A stretch of 56,929 bases of DNA from assembly GCA_013288005.1 (NCBI GenBank), contig JABDCS010000010.1, positions 1 through 56,929 on the forward strand, in the 5' to 3' direction. Below the pieces are notes generated by a model. It did no database searches and had not been told where the DNA came from. It was given only the letters and a program-made list of their open reading frames with translations. This document shows, piece after piece, positions 24,403 through 33,104 of the stretch. Each line of letters begins with the position of its first letter. The stretch's first letter is position 1. Made by a program: the position numbers and the translations under genes. This DNA comes from Chlamydiota bacterium. GTDB lineage: Bacteria; Chlamydiota; Chlamydiia; Chlamydiales; Rhabdochlamydiaceae.

Positions 24403-25236
24403 ATGGATGTATTTGCTTTTTGTTCTTTTAAAGGAGGCACTGCAAAAACCTCTTCGGCCCTCCATCTTGGCGCATGTTTGGCTCGCTATCATAGAAAAAA
24501 AATACTTCTCATCGATTTTGACAGTCAGGCGAATTTGAGTACGGGTATAGGAGTTGGCTTCGACTGTTTAGAGGCCATGCCACTTGTGCTAAAGGGAGAA
24601 AGAAAACTTACCGAAATTATTCAAAAAACATGCATTAAAAACCTGCATATAGCTCCTTCTAATGTCTATTTGGATGGTATTGAAGCAGAAAATCCTCTCG
24701 CACTCGATCTATATAGCCATGAAAAATTGCGTAAGTCTTTAGTTGCGATTGAAGAGCAATTCGACTTCGTTTTTATCGATACACCTCCTTCTTTAGGGTG
24801 GCTGACCCAATCGGCCCTTTTTGCCGCTCAATATTCGATCATCTGTTCAACGCCAGAGCCCTATTCGATGTTAGGTATGAAACGGTTAAAGGATTATCAC
24901 TGCAGAATATGCGAAAATCACGAATTGCGTTGTGGTGGTGTGCTCTTTTCCTTTTGGGATAAACAAGGAAGTGCTAATCAAGCCTACCTCGAGGCTGTCG
25001 AAGATGCATTCCCAGGTAAAGTTTTCGAAACAAAAATACGACGTGATATCGCGATCTCTCGTGCTATTTTTGAGGGGCAACCTACCATTGTGATCGATGA
25101 TAGTGGCAGGGCTTCTGAGGATTATAGAGAGCTCGCAAAAGAATTCCTTAAAAGAACAAGAAACGGTGCTATTGGGAGGCTATACGAGAAAACAGTGGGC
25201 CGTCTTTTAGACAAGAAATCTTCAAAAGTAGGATAG
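24403..25236 (+). CDS. parA: ParA/MinD-family partition ATPase (chlamydial pGP5-D/CT582-like)
   Basis: A 277-residue deviant-Walker ATPase. P-loop FKGGTAKTSSALHLG has the signature lysine but Ala in place of the usual Gly before the catalytic Lys. Switch I is DFDSQANLSTGIG and Walker B is DFVFIDTPPSLG. It belongs to the chlamydial group related to plasmid protein pGP5-D and to chromosomal CT582 (from memory). It probably forms DNA-bound dimers in plasmid or chromosome segregation, or regulates transcription as pGP5 does. It is followed three bases later by the pGP6-D-like gene, so both form one operon under the palindrome-containing promoter. Confidence 0.88.
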   Translation: MDVFAFCSFKGGTAKTSSALHLGACLARYHRKKILLIDFDSQANLSTGIGVGFDCLEAMPLVLKGERKLTEIIQKTCIKNLHIAPSNVYLDGIEAENPLALDLYSHEKLRKSLVAIEEQFDFVFIDTPPSLGWLTQSALFAAQYSIICSTPEPYSMLGMKRLKDYHCRICENHELRCGGVLFSFWDKQGSANQAYLEAVEDAFPGKVFETKIRRDIAISRAIFEGQPTIVIDDSGRASEDYRELAKEFLKRTRNGAIGRLYEKTVGRLLDKKSSKVG

Positions 25237-25239
25237 ATC

Positions 25240-25986
25240 ATGTCAAAAACTTATCAAAAAGCTTCTTCTTTTCTTTCTAAACTTTCTAAAGAAAATACAA
25301 CCTCACAAATAATTGAAACTAAAACTGAGCCAGCCAACGCTTTGCGATCTATGTTCGGTATTCAAACGCTAGACTTTAAAGAATCGGAAGAAATAGAGGA
25401 AATTTTGATTGAAAATGCGACTGCAGGAGAAACACAACCAGCACAATTTAAGCAGGATATCGCACAACTCAAAGCCCTGACAGCAGAAATTCGCTCTATT
25501 CAAAAACAAAGCGCTTTGCTTTTGGGAGAGAGGGTTTTTAAAGCACGAGAAATTTTAAAAAAATATCGGAATGGAACAACGACCTTTACACAATGGATAT
25601 CTACAACATTTTCCAGTAGACGCACAGCTTATAATTGTCTTTCTTACTATGAATTGTATTGCGCTCTGCCTGAGGAAAAATTAAAGACAAAGCTTCAAGC
25701 CATGTCCCACAAAGCTGTATATATACTGGCAACGCGGACGGGTTCATGGGAAAAAAAAATTACGATCGTAGATAAATTCTCTCATCTCAAACAAGACGAA
25801 ATTATACCTATTATTCGAAAAACTTTCCCTATGCTAGCAACAGAAAAAAGATTACCACAAGCTCCTCGCATTCTAGAAACCGTTGCGGCTTTAGTTACAA
25901 TGTTAAAGAAAAAAAACACTTTGAACCCTGTTGAAAAAAAGCAACTCTTTGCCTTACGTAGCCTTATTCTTAAACGACTTAGATAG
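25240..25986 (+). CDS. pGP6-D-related protein (chlamydial plasmid/CT583-like)
   Basis: A 248-residue protein with the chlamydia-specific pGP6-D pattern: a variable N-terminal third, then LLLGERVFKAREILKKYRNGTTTFTQWISTTF, RRTAYNCLSYYELYCALPEEKLK and MSHKAVYILATRTGSW. Such proteins are found on chlamydial plasmids and as a chromosomal copy next to the ParA homologue; the function is not known, and DNA binding or a ParB-like partner role is inferred from the pairing. It is three bases from parA and almost certainly co-transcribed. Confidence 0.82.
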   Translation: MSKTYQKASSFLSKLSKENTTSQIIETKTEPANALRSMFGIQTLDFKESEEIEEILIENATAGETQPAQFKQDIAQLKALTAEIRSIQKQSALLLGERVFKAREILKKYRNGTTTFTQWISTTFSSRRTAYNCLSYYELYCALPEEKLKTKLQAMSHKAVYILATRTGSWEKKITIVDKFSHLKQDEIIPIIRKTFPMLATEKRLPQAPRILETVAALVTMLKKKNTLNPVEKKQLFALRSLILKRLR

Positions 25987-26065
25987 ATGAATGTAATTTC
26001 TCTTGAACAGCGAAAAGGAATCTGCCAAGCTAATTTCTCTTATATCCATTAGGTCTACTAGCATT

Positions 26066-27727
26066 ATGTACGAAGATTTTACCCCCCAACAGCTTAAAAT
26101 TTTGGACCGCTATGTCACTAGCACCTCTAACAATGTTTTTGCTTTGCGGAATCTTCCTGAAGTAATCAAAGGGGCTTTATTCTCCCGTTACTCACGTTCC
26201 TCTTTGGGTTTGCGCTCCCTCTTGCTGAAAGAGTTTATTCTTAATGAAGAGACTGCCTTTTCTTCAATAAGTGGAGCTCCAATCGGATCTAAGGAAGGCA
26301 ATGAAGGACAGGAAGTGGAAGATCAATTGATAGCCATTAAAAAGGCTCAAAATTTTTACGATCGAATTTTGGATGGCTATGGAGATGATTCCATTGGAGA
26401 ACTTGGCGGCGCTCATCTTGCCGTTGAAAATATTTCCATGCTTGCAGCAAAAGTGATCCAAGATTGCCGCATTGGTGGGTCTCCTTTAGAGAAATCAACA
26501 CGCTACATCTACTTCGACCAAAAAATTGATGGTGAATATCTCTATTACCGAGAGCCCATCATCATGACCTCCGCATATCGCGATGTCTATATCCAAACTT
26601 GTAATACACTTTTTGAAACCTATTCGAGACTGATTCCTCCTCTTACAGAATTTATGGAAAAGCGCTTTCCTCGAGAGAATGAAGTATCGAAAGTCGCCTA
26701 TACAGCTGCATTGCGCGCAAAAGTTCTCGACTGTTTACGCGGCCTCCTCCCTGCTGGAAGCCTTACCAATATGGGGGTTTACGGCAATGGTCGGTTTTTT
26801 GAAGCTCTCTTGCAAAAACTCAACAGCCATAATCTGGCTGAAATGCAGGATATCGGCAAAAAAGGCTTTCAAGAACTGAATAAACTCATCCCTTCTTTTG
26901 TTCGTCGTGCGGATCTGAATCACAAACACCAAATTGCTTTTTCCCAATTCCTCGAACAGATGGATAAAGAGATCAAAACTGCCGCGGATCGCGATACCGA
27001 TTCCCTTAATAGGATGGAAACGCCAGGCGTTAGGCTTATAGGATACGACTCTGAAGGCCCCATCAAAATTGCTGCTGCCTTACTCTTTTCTCAATCTGAG
27101 GCAAGCCTACAAGAAATTCAAGAGTTTTGCCGTAAAATGCCTTCAGATCAATTGGGAGCACTTCTTGATACGGCATGCAATGCACGTGACAATAGACGTC
27201 AAAAATCCCCTCGAGCCCTTGAACATGCTACCTTCACCTTCGAAATTTTAGCTGACTTTGGCAATTTTCGGGATCTGCATCGTCATCGAATTCTCACGCA
27301 AGAAAGACAACTCCTCACATGCAATTATGGTTATATAGTTCCTCAAGAAATTAAAGAAGCTTCTCTTGAAGATGACTATTGCCATGCAATGGAAATTGCC
27401 AAAACCGCTTTTGAAACCATAGCTGAAGAACTTCCTGAAGAAGCGCAATATGTAGTCCCTATGGCTTACAATATTCACTGGTATTTCCATGTGAATTTAC
27501 GGTCTCTACAATGGCTAACCGAGTTACGTTCTTCTCCGGCAGGCCATCCCATGTACCGTTATATTGCTCAGGAAATGGCGAAGCAAGTCAGTGAAGCTCT
27601 TCCTCCTCTTGAGCGTTTTTTCAAATTTGTAGATTTTGAAGGTTATGAATTAGGGCGTCTTGGACAAGAAATCCGACTTGTCGAAAAGAATCAGAAACGC
27701 GGAGCAACTATCACTCCTACCGAGTAG
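26066..27727 (+). CDS. thyX: Flavin-dependent thymidylate synthase-like protein, two ThyX domains
   Basis: The 553-residue length is about double a standard ThyX. The N-terminal half begins with LPEVIKGALFSRYSRSSLGLRSLLLKEF, the ThyX opening, including an RYSRSS variant of the dUMP loop, and contains a GDDSIGELGGAHLAVENIS block. The C-terminal half repeats the fold and has DLHRHRILTQERQLLT near residue 405, a variant of RHRxxSxxxxS with Thr for the first Ser. It should methylate dUMP using methylene-THF and FAD, but degeneration at the motif leaves activity open. An in-frame TTG at 26003 adds 21 residues; the ATG at 26066 is preferred though its ribosome binding site is weak. It follows the parA operon. 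Confidence 0.83.
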   Translation: MYEDFTPQQLKILDRYVTSTSNNVFALRNLPEVIKGALFSRYSRSSLGLRSLLLKEFILNEETAFSSISGAPIGSKEGNEGQEVEDQLIAIKKAQNFYDRILDGYGDDSIGELGGAHLAVENISMLAAKVIQDCRIGGSPLEKSTRYIYFDQKIDGEYLYYREPIIMTSAYRDVYIQTCNTLFETYSRLIPPLTEFMEKRFPRENEVSKVAYTAALRAKVLDCLRGLLPAGSLTNMGVYGNGRFFEALLQKLNSHNLAEMQDIGKKGFQELNKLIPSFVRRADLNHKHQIAFSQFLEQMDKEIKTAADRDTDSLNRMETPGVRLIGYDSEGPIKIAAALLFSQSEASLQEIQEFCRKMPSDQLGALLDTACNARDNRRQKSPRALEHATFTFEILADFGNFRDLHRHRILTQERQLLTCNYGYIVPQEIKEASLEDDYCHAMEIAKTAFETIAEELPEEAQYVVPMAYNIHWYFHVNLRSLQWLTELRSSPAGHPMYRYIAQEMAKQVSEALPPLERFFKFVDFEGYELGRLGQEIRLVEKNQKRGATITPTE

Positions 27728-27818
27728 ACTTTCTCTCTAACCTCTTTCTCCTTCTTCGAAAACTCTATTTAAATATATATCACTTGCATCGCTTCGCAGT
27801 TTCATTGAAGAGGAGATT

Positions 27819-29054
27819 ATGGAAAAAAAAGCGTCAGGTAGTGTTTTTGGGGCTATGCTCCTAATTACGGGCAGTTGTGTGGGCGCCGGCATGCTCGCCT
27901 TACCTATCACGACTGGATTATCGGGCTTTTTTCCTGCGCTACTGATGTTTTTAGTCGCTTGGAGTTTCATGCTGCTTAGCGCATTCTTGCTCCTAGAGAT
28001 CAATGGATGGTTTAAGCATCGCGTCAATATCATCTCTATGGCAGGGCACTCTTTGGGTCAATTGGGTCGCTCTCTCAGTTGGATGCTCTACTTATTTCTT
28101 TTTTATGCCCTTTCCATTGCTTATATTTCGGGAAGTGGAAGTCTTGTCTCCACCTTCTTTGCTACTTTTTTGGGAACCGCCCTACCTAATTGGATAGCGA
28201 ATTGTTTCTTCGTCTTACTCTTTGGTACAGTTGTCTATTTAGGCACTCGCCATGTCGATTTATGGAATCGGGTATTGATGGGAGGAAAAATTGCGGCGTT
28301 TTTAGGATTAGTTTTTCTCGGTGCACGTTACATCAAAAGCGATCTTCTTCTTCGGACAGATCCTAGCTATGCTATTTTTTCTCTCCCTATTCTCATTATT
28401 GCTTTTGGCTTTCATAACATGATACCCAGTATCATGAGTTACTTAAATCACGATATTAAACGTGTTAAGAAAGCGATCTGGGGAGGAAGTCTTTTAGCTC
28501 TCGTTATCTATTTAATATGGGAAATTCTGGTGCTGGGTATTGTTCCCTTAGAGGGTGATGCTGGCATCATTCAAAGTTTAAAGGCCGATCGAGAAGCATC
28601 TCAAGCTTTGTCTGGAGTCCTTCGCCTGACATGGATTAGTAGCTTCGCTCAAGTTCTGGCTTTTTTTGCTATTCTTACATCTTTCTTAGCGCAATCATTG
28701 GGACTCGTTCATTTTCTTGCCGATGGCCTGCGTATAAAAAGAGAGGCTCATCGAGAATCACTAGGTCTTTGCGCATTAGCACTTGGCCCACCTTTAATTT
28801 TAGCCATCATTTACCCTCAAGTATTTTTTACTGCCTTAAATTTTGCGGGGGGTATATGTGCGAATATTCTCTTTGGTTTTTTACCTGCTTTAATCGTTTG
28901 GTTAGGAAGAAAGCATCACGAATCTGCCGAACAAATACTCTTTTACAAGGTAGGGGGGGGTAAGCCCTTGCTAATAGGAATCATTCTTATGTCTCTTTTC
29001 ATTCTGATTCTTCAACTTGGCAATATGTGGGGTTATACTCTATTGCCTAAATAA
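27819..29054 (+). CDS. tyrP: Aromatic amino acid permease (TyrP/Mtr family)
   Basis: A 411-residue inner-membrane protein with about 11 hydrophobic segments. The first helix region GAMLLITGSCVGAGMLALPI is the GxG-containing substrate/ion site of the HAAAP/AAAP family, and the FGFHNMIPSIMSYL segment is also typical. Chlamydiae carry TyrP proteins that import tyrosine or tryptophan from the host by proton symport; this is the inferred role. GAGGAG precedes the ATG at good spacing. It converges with acyP. Confidence 0.88.
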   Translation: MEKKASGSVFGAMLLITGSCVGAGMLALPITTGLSGFFPALLMFLVAWSFMLLSAFLLLEINGWFKHRVNIISMAGHSLGQLGRSLSWMLYLFLFYALSIAYISGSGSLVSTFFATFLGTALPNWIANCFFVLLFGTVVYLGTRHVDLWNRVLMGGKIAAFLGLVFLGARYIKSDLLLRTDPSYAIFSLPILIIAFGFHNMIPSIMSYLNHDIKRVKKAIWGGSLLALVIYLIWEILVLGIVPLEGDAGIIQSLKADREASQALSGVLRLTWISSFAQVLAFFAILTSFLAQSLGLVHFLADGLRIKREAHRESLGLCALALGPPLILAIIYPQVFFTALNFAGGICANILFGFLPALIVWLGRKHHESAEQILFYKVGGGKPLLIGIILMSLFILILQLGNMWGYTLLPK

Positions 29055-29064
29055 GGACGTGATT

Positions 29065-29340
29065 CTAAGAGTGTGAAAGAATAGAAAAACCAGGTGAGAA
29101 AGTTGCAGATGGAGTGTACTCACATATGGCTACATCTTCCATGCAATTAGAGGGCATTAACTGCTTTACATCCTGCAGCAATTGTTCAAGATTAGCTCTC
29201 TCTCCCACGAATAGTATCTCGACTGCGCCATCAGGAAGATTCCTTACAGAGCCCTGAAAGCCTTTACGATCAGCTGCAAGCTTAGTGGTTCTACGAAAGC
29301 CCACATTTTGCACATGACCCCTAATAATCGCTTTCAACAT
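29065..29340 (-). CDS. acyP: Acylphosphatase
   Basis: A 91-residue alpha/beta sandwich hydrolase that cleaves acyl phosphates such as carbamoyl or 1,3-bisphosphoglycerate phosphate. The substrate-binding loop GHVQNVGFRRTT (arginine about residue 17) and the catalytic asparagine in GSVRNLPDGAVEIL are present. The length is normal. It lies 21 bp after dus and is likely the last gene of yggT-dus-acyP. Confidence 0.92.
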   Translation of the reverse strand: MLKAIIRGHVQNVGFRRTTKLAADRKGFQGSVRNLPDGAVEILFVGERANLEQLLQDVKQLMPSNCMEDVAICEYTPSATFSPGFSILSHS

Positions 29341-29361
29341 GAATAACCCCCAATTTGAGAT

Positions 29362-30381
29362 TTAGATCGCTTCCTCGTCTGAAGACGTTTTGGTGGAGAA
29401 TTCCACTTCATGCCAGGGGAAGGATTCGATAAGTAGACGGATTTCTTGGAGAGTTTTCGCCGCATTGATCAATTCTCTCAATCGTCTTGTTCCCGCTCCA
29501 TATTTTAAATACCAACATCCAACCCGTCTCATATCCAAAAGAGCTCTTCGTTCTATCTGATAAGAGGCAATAATCTCCAAATGACGAAGAAGAGTATCTC
29601 GATGGTATAGACTATTTTTCGCAATAGGAGCGCTTTCTTCGAAATGTCGATAGATATCTTCTATCAGCCAGGGCTGACCAAAAGTCCCACGCGATAGCAT
29701 AATCGCATCACATCCTGTGTGAGCAAAAATTTTTTCCGCGCTTTTTGCATCGAAGATATCCCCATTTCCAATCACACAAAAATCTCCCATCTCCTTTTTA
29801 CAATCGCGTATGTAATCCCAAACAGCAGGGCCCTTATAGCCTTGACTCCGTGTGCGTCCGTGAATACAAATCGCTGCTGCTCCTGCTTCTTTAGCGATTT
29901 TTGCTACCTCCGTACAATTGATGGATGTAGAATCCCATCCTGCTCGTACTTTAATAGTAATAGGGACTTTCACGGCGGCTACCATATTGGCGATAATTTC
30001 GCCTATACGCTCCGGTCGTTTAAGCAATCCTGATCCGCTACCATCTTTAGTCACTTTGTCGACCGGACAACCACAATTAAGATCGATGACATCAAAGCCT
30101 AAATCTTCACAAATTTTAGCACATGGTCCAGCATATTCAGGCCGCGATCCGCACAATTGCGCGCCGATCGGATGCATATCGATCGTATAATCAAGAAGTC
30201 TATAGGTATTGGGGTCGTTACGGATCAAAGCGTCCATCTTGACCATTTCGCAATAGATAAGTCCTGGGTCAAAGGACTTCACCATTTTCCGAAATGGCAA
30301 ATCAGAACAGCCCGCTAAAGGTGAGCAAAATACATTAGAAGGGAGAGTCTTTCCCCCTAAAATAAAAGGTTTACTAATCAT
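29362..30381 (-). CDS. dus: tRNA-dihydrouridine synthase (Dus family)
   Basis: A flavoenzyme that reduces uridine to dihydrouridine in tRNA D-loops. TIM-barrel N-terminal part with SPLAGCSDLPFRKMV (FMN site), IDLNCGCPVDKVTKDGSGSGLL with catalytic Cys, IKVRAGWDS, ICIHGRTRSQGYKGPAVWDYI, VIGNGDI and MLSRGTFGQPWLI, then a C-terminal helical domain. 339 residues, normal. Closest in pattern to the DusB/NifR3 group. It starts five bases after yggT. The homologue in C. trachomatis occupies the same relative place before CT645-CT650 (memory). Confidence 0.95.
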   Translation of the reverse strand: MISKPFILGGKTLPSNVFCSPLAGCSDLPFRKMVKSFDPGLIYCEMVKMDALIRNDPNTYRLLDYTIDMHPIGAQLCGSRPEYAGPCAKICEDLGFDVIDLNCGCPVDKVTKDGSGSGLLKRPERIGEIIANMVAAVKVPITIKVRAGWDSTSINCTEVAKIAKEAGAAAICIHGRTRSQGYKGPAVWDYIRDCKKEMGDFCVIGNGDIFDAKSAEKIFAHTGCDAIMLSRGTFGQPWLIEDIYRHFEESAPIAKNSLYHRDTLLRHLEIIASYQIERRALLDMRRVGCWYLKYGAGTRRLRELINAAKTLQEIRLLIESFPWHEVEFSTKTSSDEEAI

Positions 30382-30386
30382 GAAGA

Positions 30387-30650
30387 TTAACGCGCGAAAT
30401 AGAGCAAAATTTTTTCTACAAACGTCAGACCCAAAAATGCCAACATAGGACTTAAGTCTAGCATCCCTCCAATCGGAGGAATAAGTCGTCGAAAAATATT
30501 TAGATAGGGGTCAGTCAGACGCGCAATCAAGATCATCCACGGCTGATAGGCAATTCTGGGAAACCACCCGCCAATAAGCCTTATCGCAATGAGTATGGTA
30601 TAGAGGAAAACCCCGTAATGGACAAACAGAGAAAAATATAAAGAGAACAT
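30387..30650 (-). CDS. YggT family membrane protein
   Basis: An 87-residue protein with two hydrophobic segments flanking LIGGWFPRIAYQPWMILIARLTDPYLNIFRRLIPPIGG, the characteristic YggT core with the PYL and RRLIPP phrases. Family members are inner-membrane proteins implicated in cell division, osmotic stress or, in plastids, photosystem assembly; the molecular role is unclear. It is first in the minus-strand yggT-dus-acyP group and divergent from the GspL-like gene. Confidence 0.88.
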   Translation of the reverse strand: MFSLYFSLFVHYGVFLYTILIAIRLIGGWFPRIAYQPWMILIARLTDPYLNIFRRLIPPIGGMLDLSPMLAFLGLTFVEKILLYFAR

Positions 30651-30771
30651 AGCGCGCCTACAATATTCCTTCGAGAGGGTATGTTAAAAGTGATGAAATA
30701 TTACTTTTTGGGACCCCATCCCACTATTTTATCTTTTCCAACTTTAATTGGACAAGTATACTCGACGATCT

Positions 30772-32145
30772 ATGGAATATGCATTGAGTTTCTCTCTAGA
30801 AGGGCAAGATTTAAAAATAGCTCTTGTCAGCAAACAGGGCAAAAAATTTTCCATCGAATTCCTGCATACTTTTTTAAGAGAGGCTGGTGATTGTCAACCA
30901 CTTAAGCTTCTTGAGCCCATTCTTGCGGGGAAAAAAGTTAAGACAATATCGGCTCTTCCGGCGCTGGATGTAGTGTTAAGACAACTACAACTTCCGATGA
31001 CGAGTAAAAGAAAAATTTTTTCTGTACTTCCTTTCCAAGTGGAAACCCTGCTTCCTTTTCCTATAGAAGAGACCCTCCTCTTGCCTCACATTCATAAAAC
31101 CCGCCGCAATGCGAGTACCATTTTCCTCACAGCTACAAAAAAAGATAAACTTTCTTCTCTTTGTGCAACGTTGCACGCTTTAGGAATTGATCCTGATCAG
31201 GTTTCTACATCCCCTCATGCTCTTGCACGTTGGGCTACACTTTCTTCCGATAACGTTCCTTTTCTGAAAGTAGCTTATCTCAATCGGGCCGATAGTTTTT
31301 TCCTATTTATGGAAAAAGGACGTATTTTATCGGCAAAACCTCTCTCTTTTACTTCCTCTTCTTCTACTAGTTTCCTTCAGCAAGAGATCAAAAAAGCGGA
31401 GGAATTCCTTGCATCGAAGTTTCCCGAATCAAGAGAAAGTCCATGGCTTTTTGCAGGCGAGGGCGCAACAAAAACACCTGAAGGACTTTATCCTACAATC
31501 ACTCTTGAAGAAGAGTTTGCCCAAAAAAATTCCTATGCAATTGCCATTGGCCTTTGCATAGATGCACTCTCGAGTGATAACTTTAGCATTCAATGGCGAC
31601 AAGATAGTTTTTCCCCTTTGCACGTTCAGAAAAAACAAAAAAAACACTGCCTATTAGCAGGGGGTGCTTTTCTTGGTGCGGCTTTACTATTCGGACCTCT
31701 CGGCCATTTTCTATGTCATCGATTTGAAAATAATCTTATGGAACGAGCTCGCACATGTTTGCATTTGATCGCGCCAGAAAAAAAAGGGCGCGCACAAGAT
31801 TTAACCTCTACATGCGGGGTTATTGATACTTGTATGCTGGCTCTCAAAAAAGAAGAAAAACTGGGAACTTTTGCCACTAAAGTCAGCGATCTCATAGCCT
31901 GGCTAAGTGCTTGCAGCACGCAAGAAGATAAGCAAGGAAAACGCATTACTCTAAACTCCTTAAATTATCTTCTGACTACAGATGGTCGAGTTGATGTTCA
32001 TCTTGTTATTGAATCTTCTCCCGCGCTAGCGGATATGTTTTTAAAAAAAATCCGTAAAGAAGATTCGCTCGTGGATAAGAATTCCAAAATTATATGGAAA
32101 AAAGAAAATGCTACTTCATATAGCGTCCAATTCTATTTAAAGTAG
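30772..32145 (+). CDS. GspL/PilM-like membrane assembly protein (CT646-like)
   Basis: About 457 residues. The N-terminal ~280 residues resemble the cytoplasmic actin-like domain of GspL/PilM: repeated strand patterns, ISALPALDVVLRQLQLP, then VLPFQVETLLPFPIEETLL. A single membrane helix (LLAGGAFLGAALLFGPLGHF, near 300) leads to a ~140-residue periplasmic part, the GspL topology. In type II secretion GspL links the GspE ATPase to the inner-membrane platform. TTG at 30748 is the outermost start; ATG 30772 is preferred. The next gene looks like GspM/PilO, which strengthens the assignment. An unexpected copy of the parA palindrome core lies in the coding sequence. Confidence 0.6.
   Translation: MEYALSFSLEGQDLKIALVSKQGKKFSIEFLHTFLREAGDCQPLKLLEPILAGKKVKTISALPALDVVLRQLQLPMTSKRKIFSVLPFQVETLLPFPIEETLLLPHIHKTRRNASTIFLTATKKDKLSSLCATLHALGIDPDQVSTSPHALARWATLSSDNVPFLKVAYLNRADSFFLFMEKGRILSAKPLSFTSSSSTSFLQQEIKKAEEFLASKFPESRESPWLFAGEGATKTPEGLYPTITLEEEFAQKNSYAIAIGLCIDALSSDNFSIQWRQDSFSPLHVQKKQKKHCLLAGGAFLGAALLFGPLGHFLCHRFENNLMERARTCLHLIAPEKKGRAQDLTSTCGVIDTCMLALKKEEKLGTFATKVSDLIAWLSACSTQEDKQGKRITLNSLNYLLTTDGRVDVHLVIESSPALADMFLKKIRKEDSLVDKNSKIIWKKENATSYSVQFYLK
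31163..31176. other. Second copy of the parA-palindrome core
   Basis: GTGCAACGTTGCAC occurs here inside the GspL-like coding sequence (codons for Leu-Cys-Ala-Thr-Leu-His), identical to the 14-bp core of the palindrome at the parA promoter. Only the core is shared; outer flanks differ. It may be a second binding site or a coincidence. Confidence 0.4.
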
Positions 32146-32178
32146 TCAACAGAGCCTGTTAGGGATTAGGAAATTTTG

Positions 32179-32967
32179 ATGCTTCACGATATGAAAGGTC
32201 GGTGGGAAGAATTCACAAAGATCTCAAAAAAAGCGCTTTCCAAGTGCTATATCTTCATTCGTCCCCATCTAATAAATGCGAAAAAAATAGTTAGCTCTAC
32301 TCTCAAGAAATCCCGCGAACTCTCTCAGCATCGAAATGCAAAGTCATTCTCCCTACCTCTCTTAAAATCCCCTCATTTTCCTTTCGCTGCCGTTTTCCTT
32401 TTCTTTTGCTTAACATGCTACTCAGGTTGGTCCCTTTACAACCGTATCGGCACAATTAAAGTTTTAAAAGAAAAAGTTATAGCTGTTGAGACTAAACTTC
32501 CGCTTCTAGCAGCAATTCCTCAGAGGGAAAAAAATCTTCAAACTTCTCTTAGCAAAAGCGATCCTCTTTACCTCGAACATTATTTAGCCTCTATGCGTCT
32601 AGCTCGTTTAGAAGCCTATTCGCTTGAAACGGCAAAAGGGAAATTATCGACACCGCAAGCTACTCGTTTGCAATTTCTCATGAGTCCTGAAAATACCCTT
32701 CATTTTCTTCCAGGAAAGAGCATTAAGCATGCGCATAAACAAGTCGTTGAAATGAAACAGGACCATCCTGTTGAGGTTGATGAGAGAGATATTCAGAAAA
32801 TCCTCGCTCATATAGAAGGCGGATTAATCGGTCCTTATGCTCCAGCACAGCATCGTCCCCCTATGACAATAAAAAAACTCACTTTAAAACGTAAAAAAGA
32901 CCACGACCAGAATTATCCATCTTACCTATTGAATTTAGAACTTTGGAGCTGGAAAACCTCTCAGTAA
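32179..32967 (+). CDS. GspM/PilO-like inner-membrane protein (CT647-like)
   Basis: 262 residues: a basic cytoplasmic segment, one membrane helix (FPFAAVFLFFCLTCYSGWSL, near 67-86), a coiled-coil stretch (IGTIKVLKEKVIAVETKLPLL), and a periplasmic domain of ~140 residues. This order matches GspM/PilO, partners of GspL/PilN in secretion or pilus platforms. No catalytic motif. The start is the ATG at 32179, with AGGA seven bases upstream; a TTG directly before it is less likely. It follows the GspL-like gene by 33 bp. Confidence 0.55.
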   Translation: MLHDMKGRWEEFTKISKKALSKCYIFIRPHLINAKKIVSSTLKKSRELSQHRNAKSFSLPLLKSPHFPFAAVFLFFCLTCYSGWSLYNRIGTIKVLKEKVIAVETKLPLLAAIPQREKNLQTSLSKSDPLYLEHYLASMRLARLEAYSLETAKGKLSTPQATRLQFLMSPENTLHFLPGKSIKHAHKQVVEMKQDHPVEVDERDIQKILAHIEGGLIGPYAPAQHRPPMTIKKLTLKRKKDHDQNYPSYLLNLELWSWKTSQ

Positions 32968-33104
32968 AAATTTTTATCAAATTTTTTAAGTAAGTCCAGT
33001 TCATCTGCCAACTTCTTTTCCATGTTGGGAGACAATCTCCATAGCGTGTATAGTGTTCCATACAATAAAAGAAATTTCTACTTAAGTGTAAGAGCGTGTA
33101 ATAA

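Noticed and set aside
24318..25986. ParA plus pGP6-D-like genes as an integrated chlamydial plasmid
   Set aside because: Chlamydial chromosomes normally carry a ParA/pGP6-related pair of their own, no other plasmid genes (integrase, helicase, pGP3, pGP4) are nearby, and flanks show no direct repeats or integration site.
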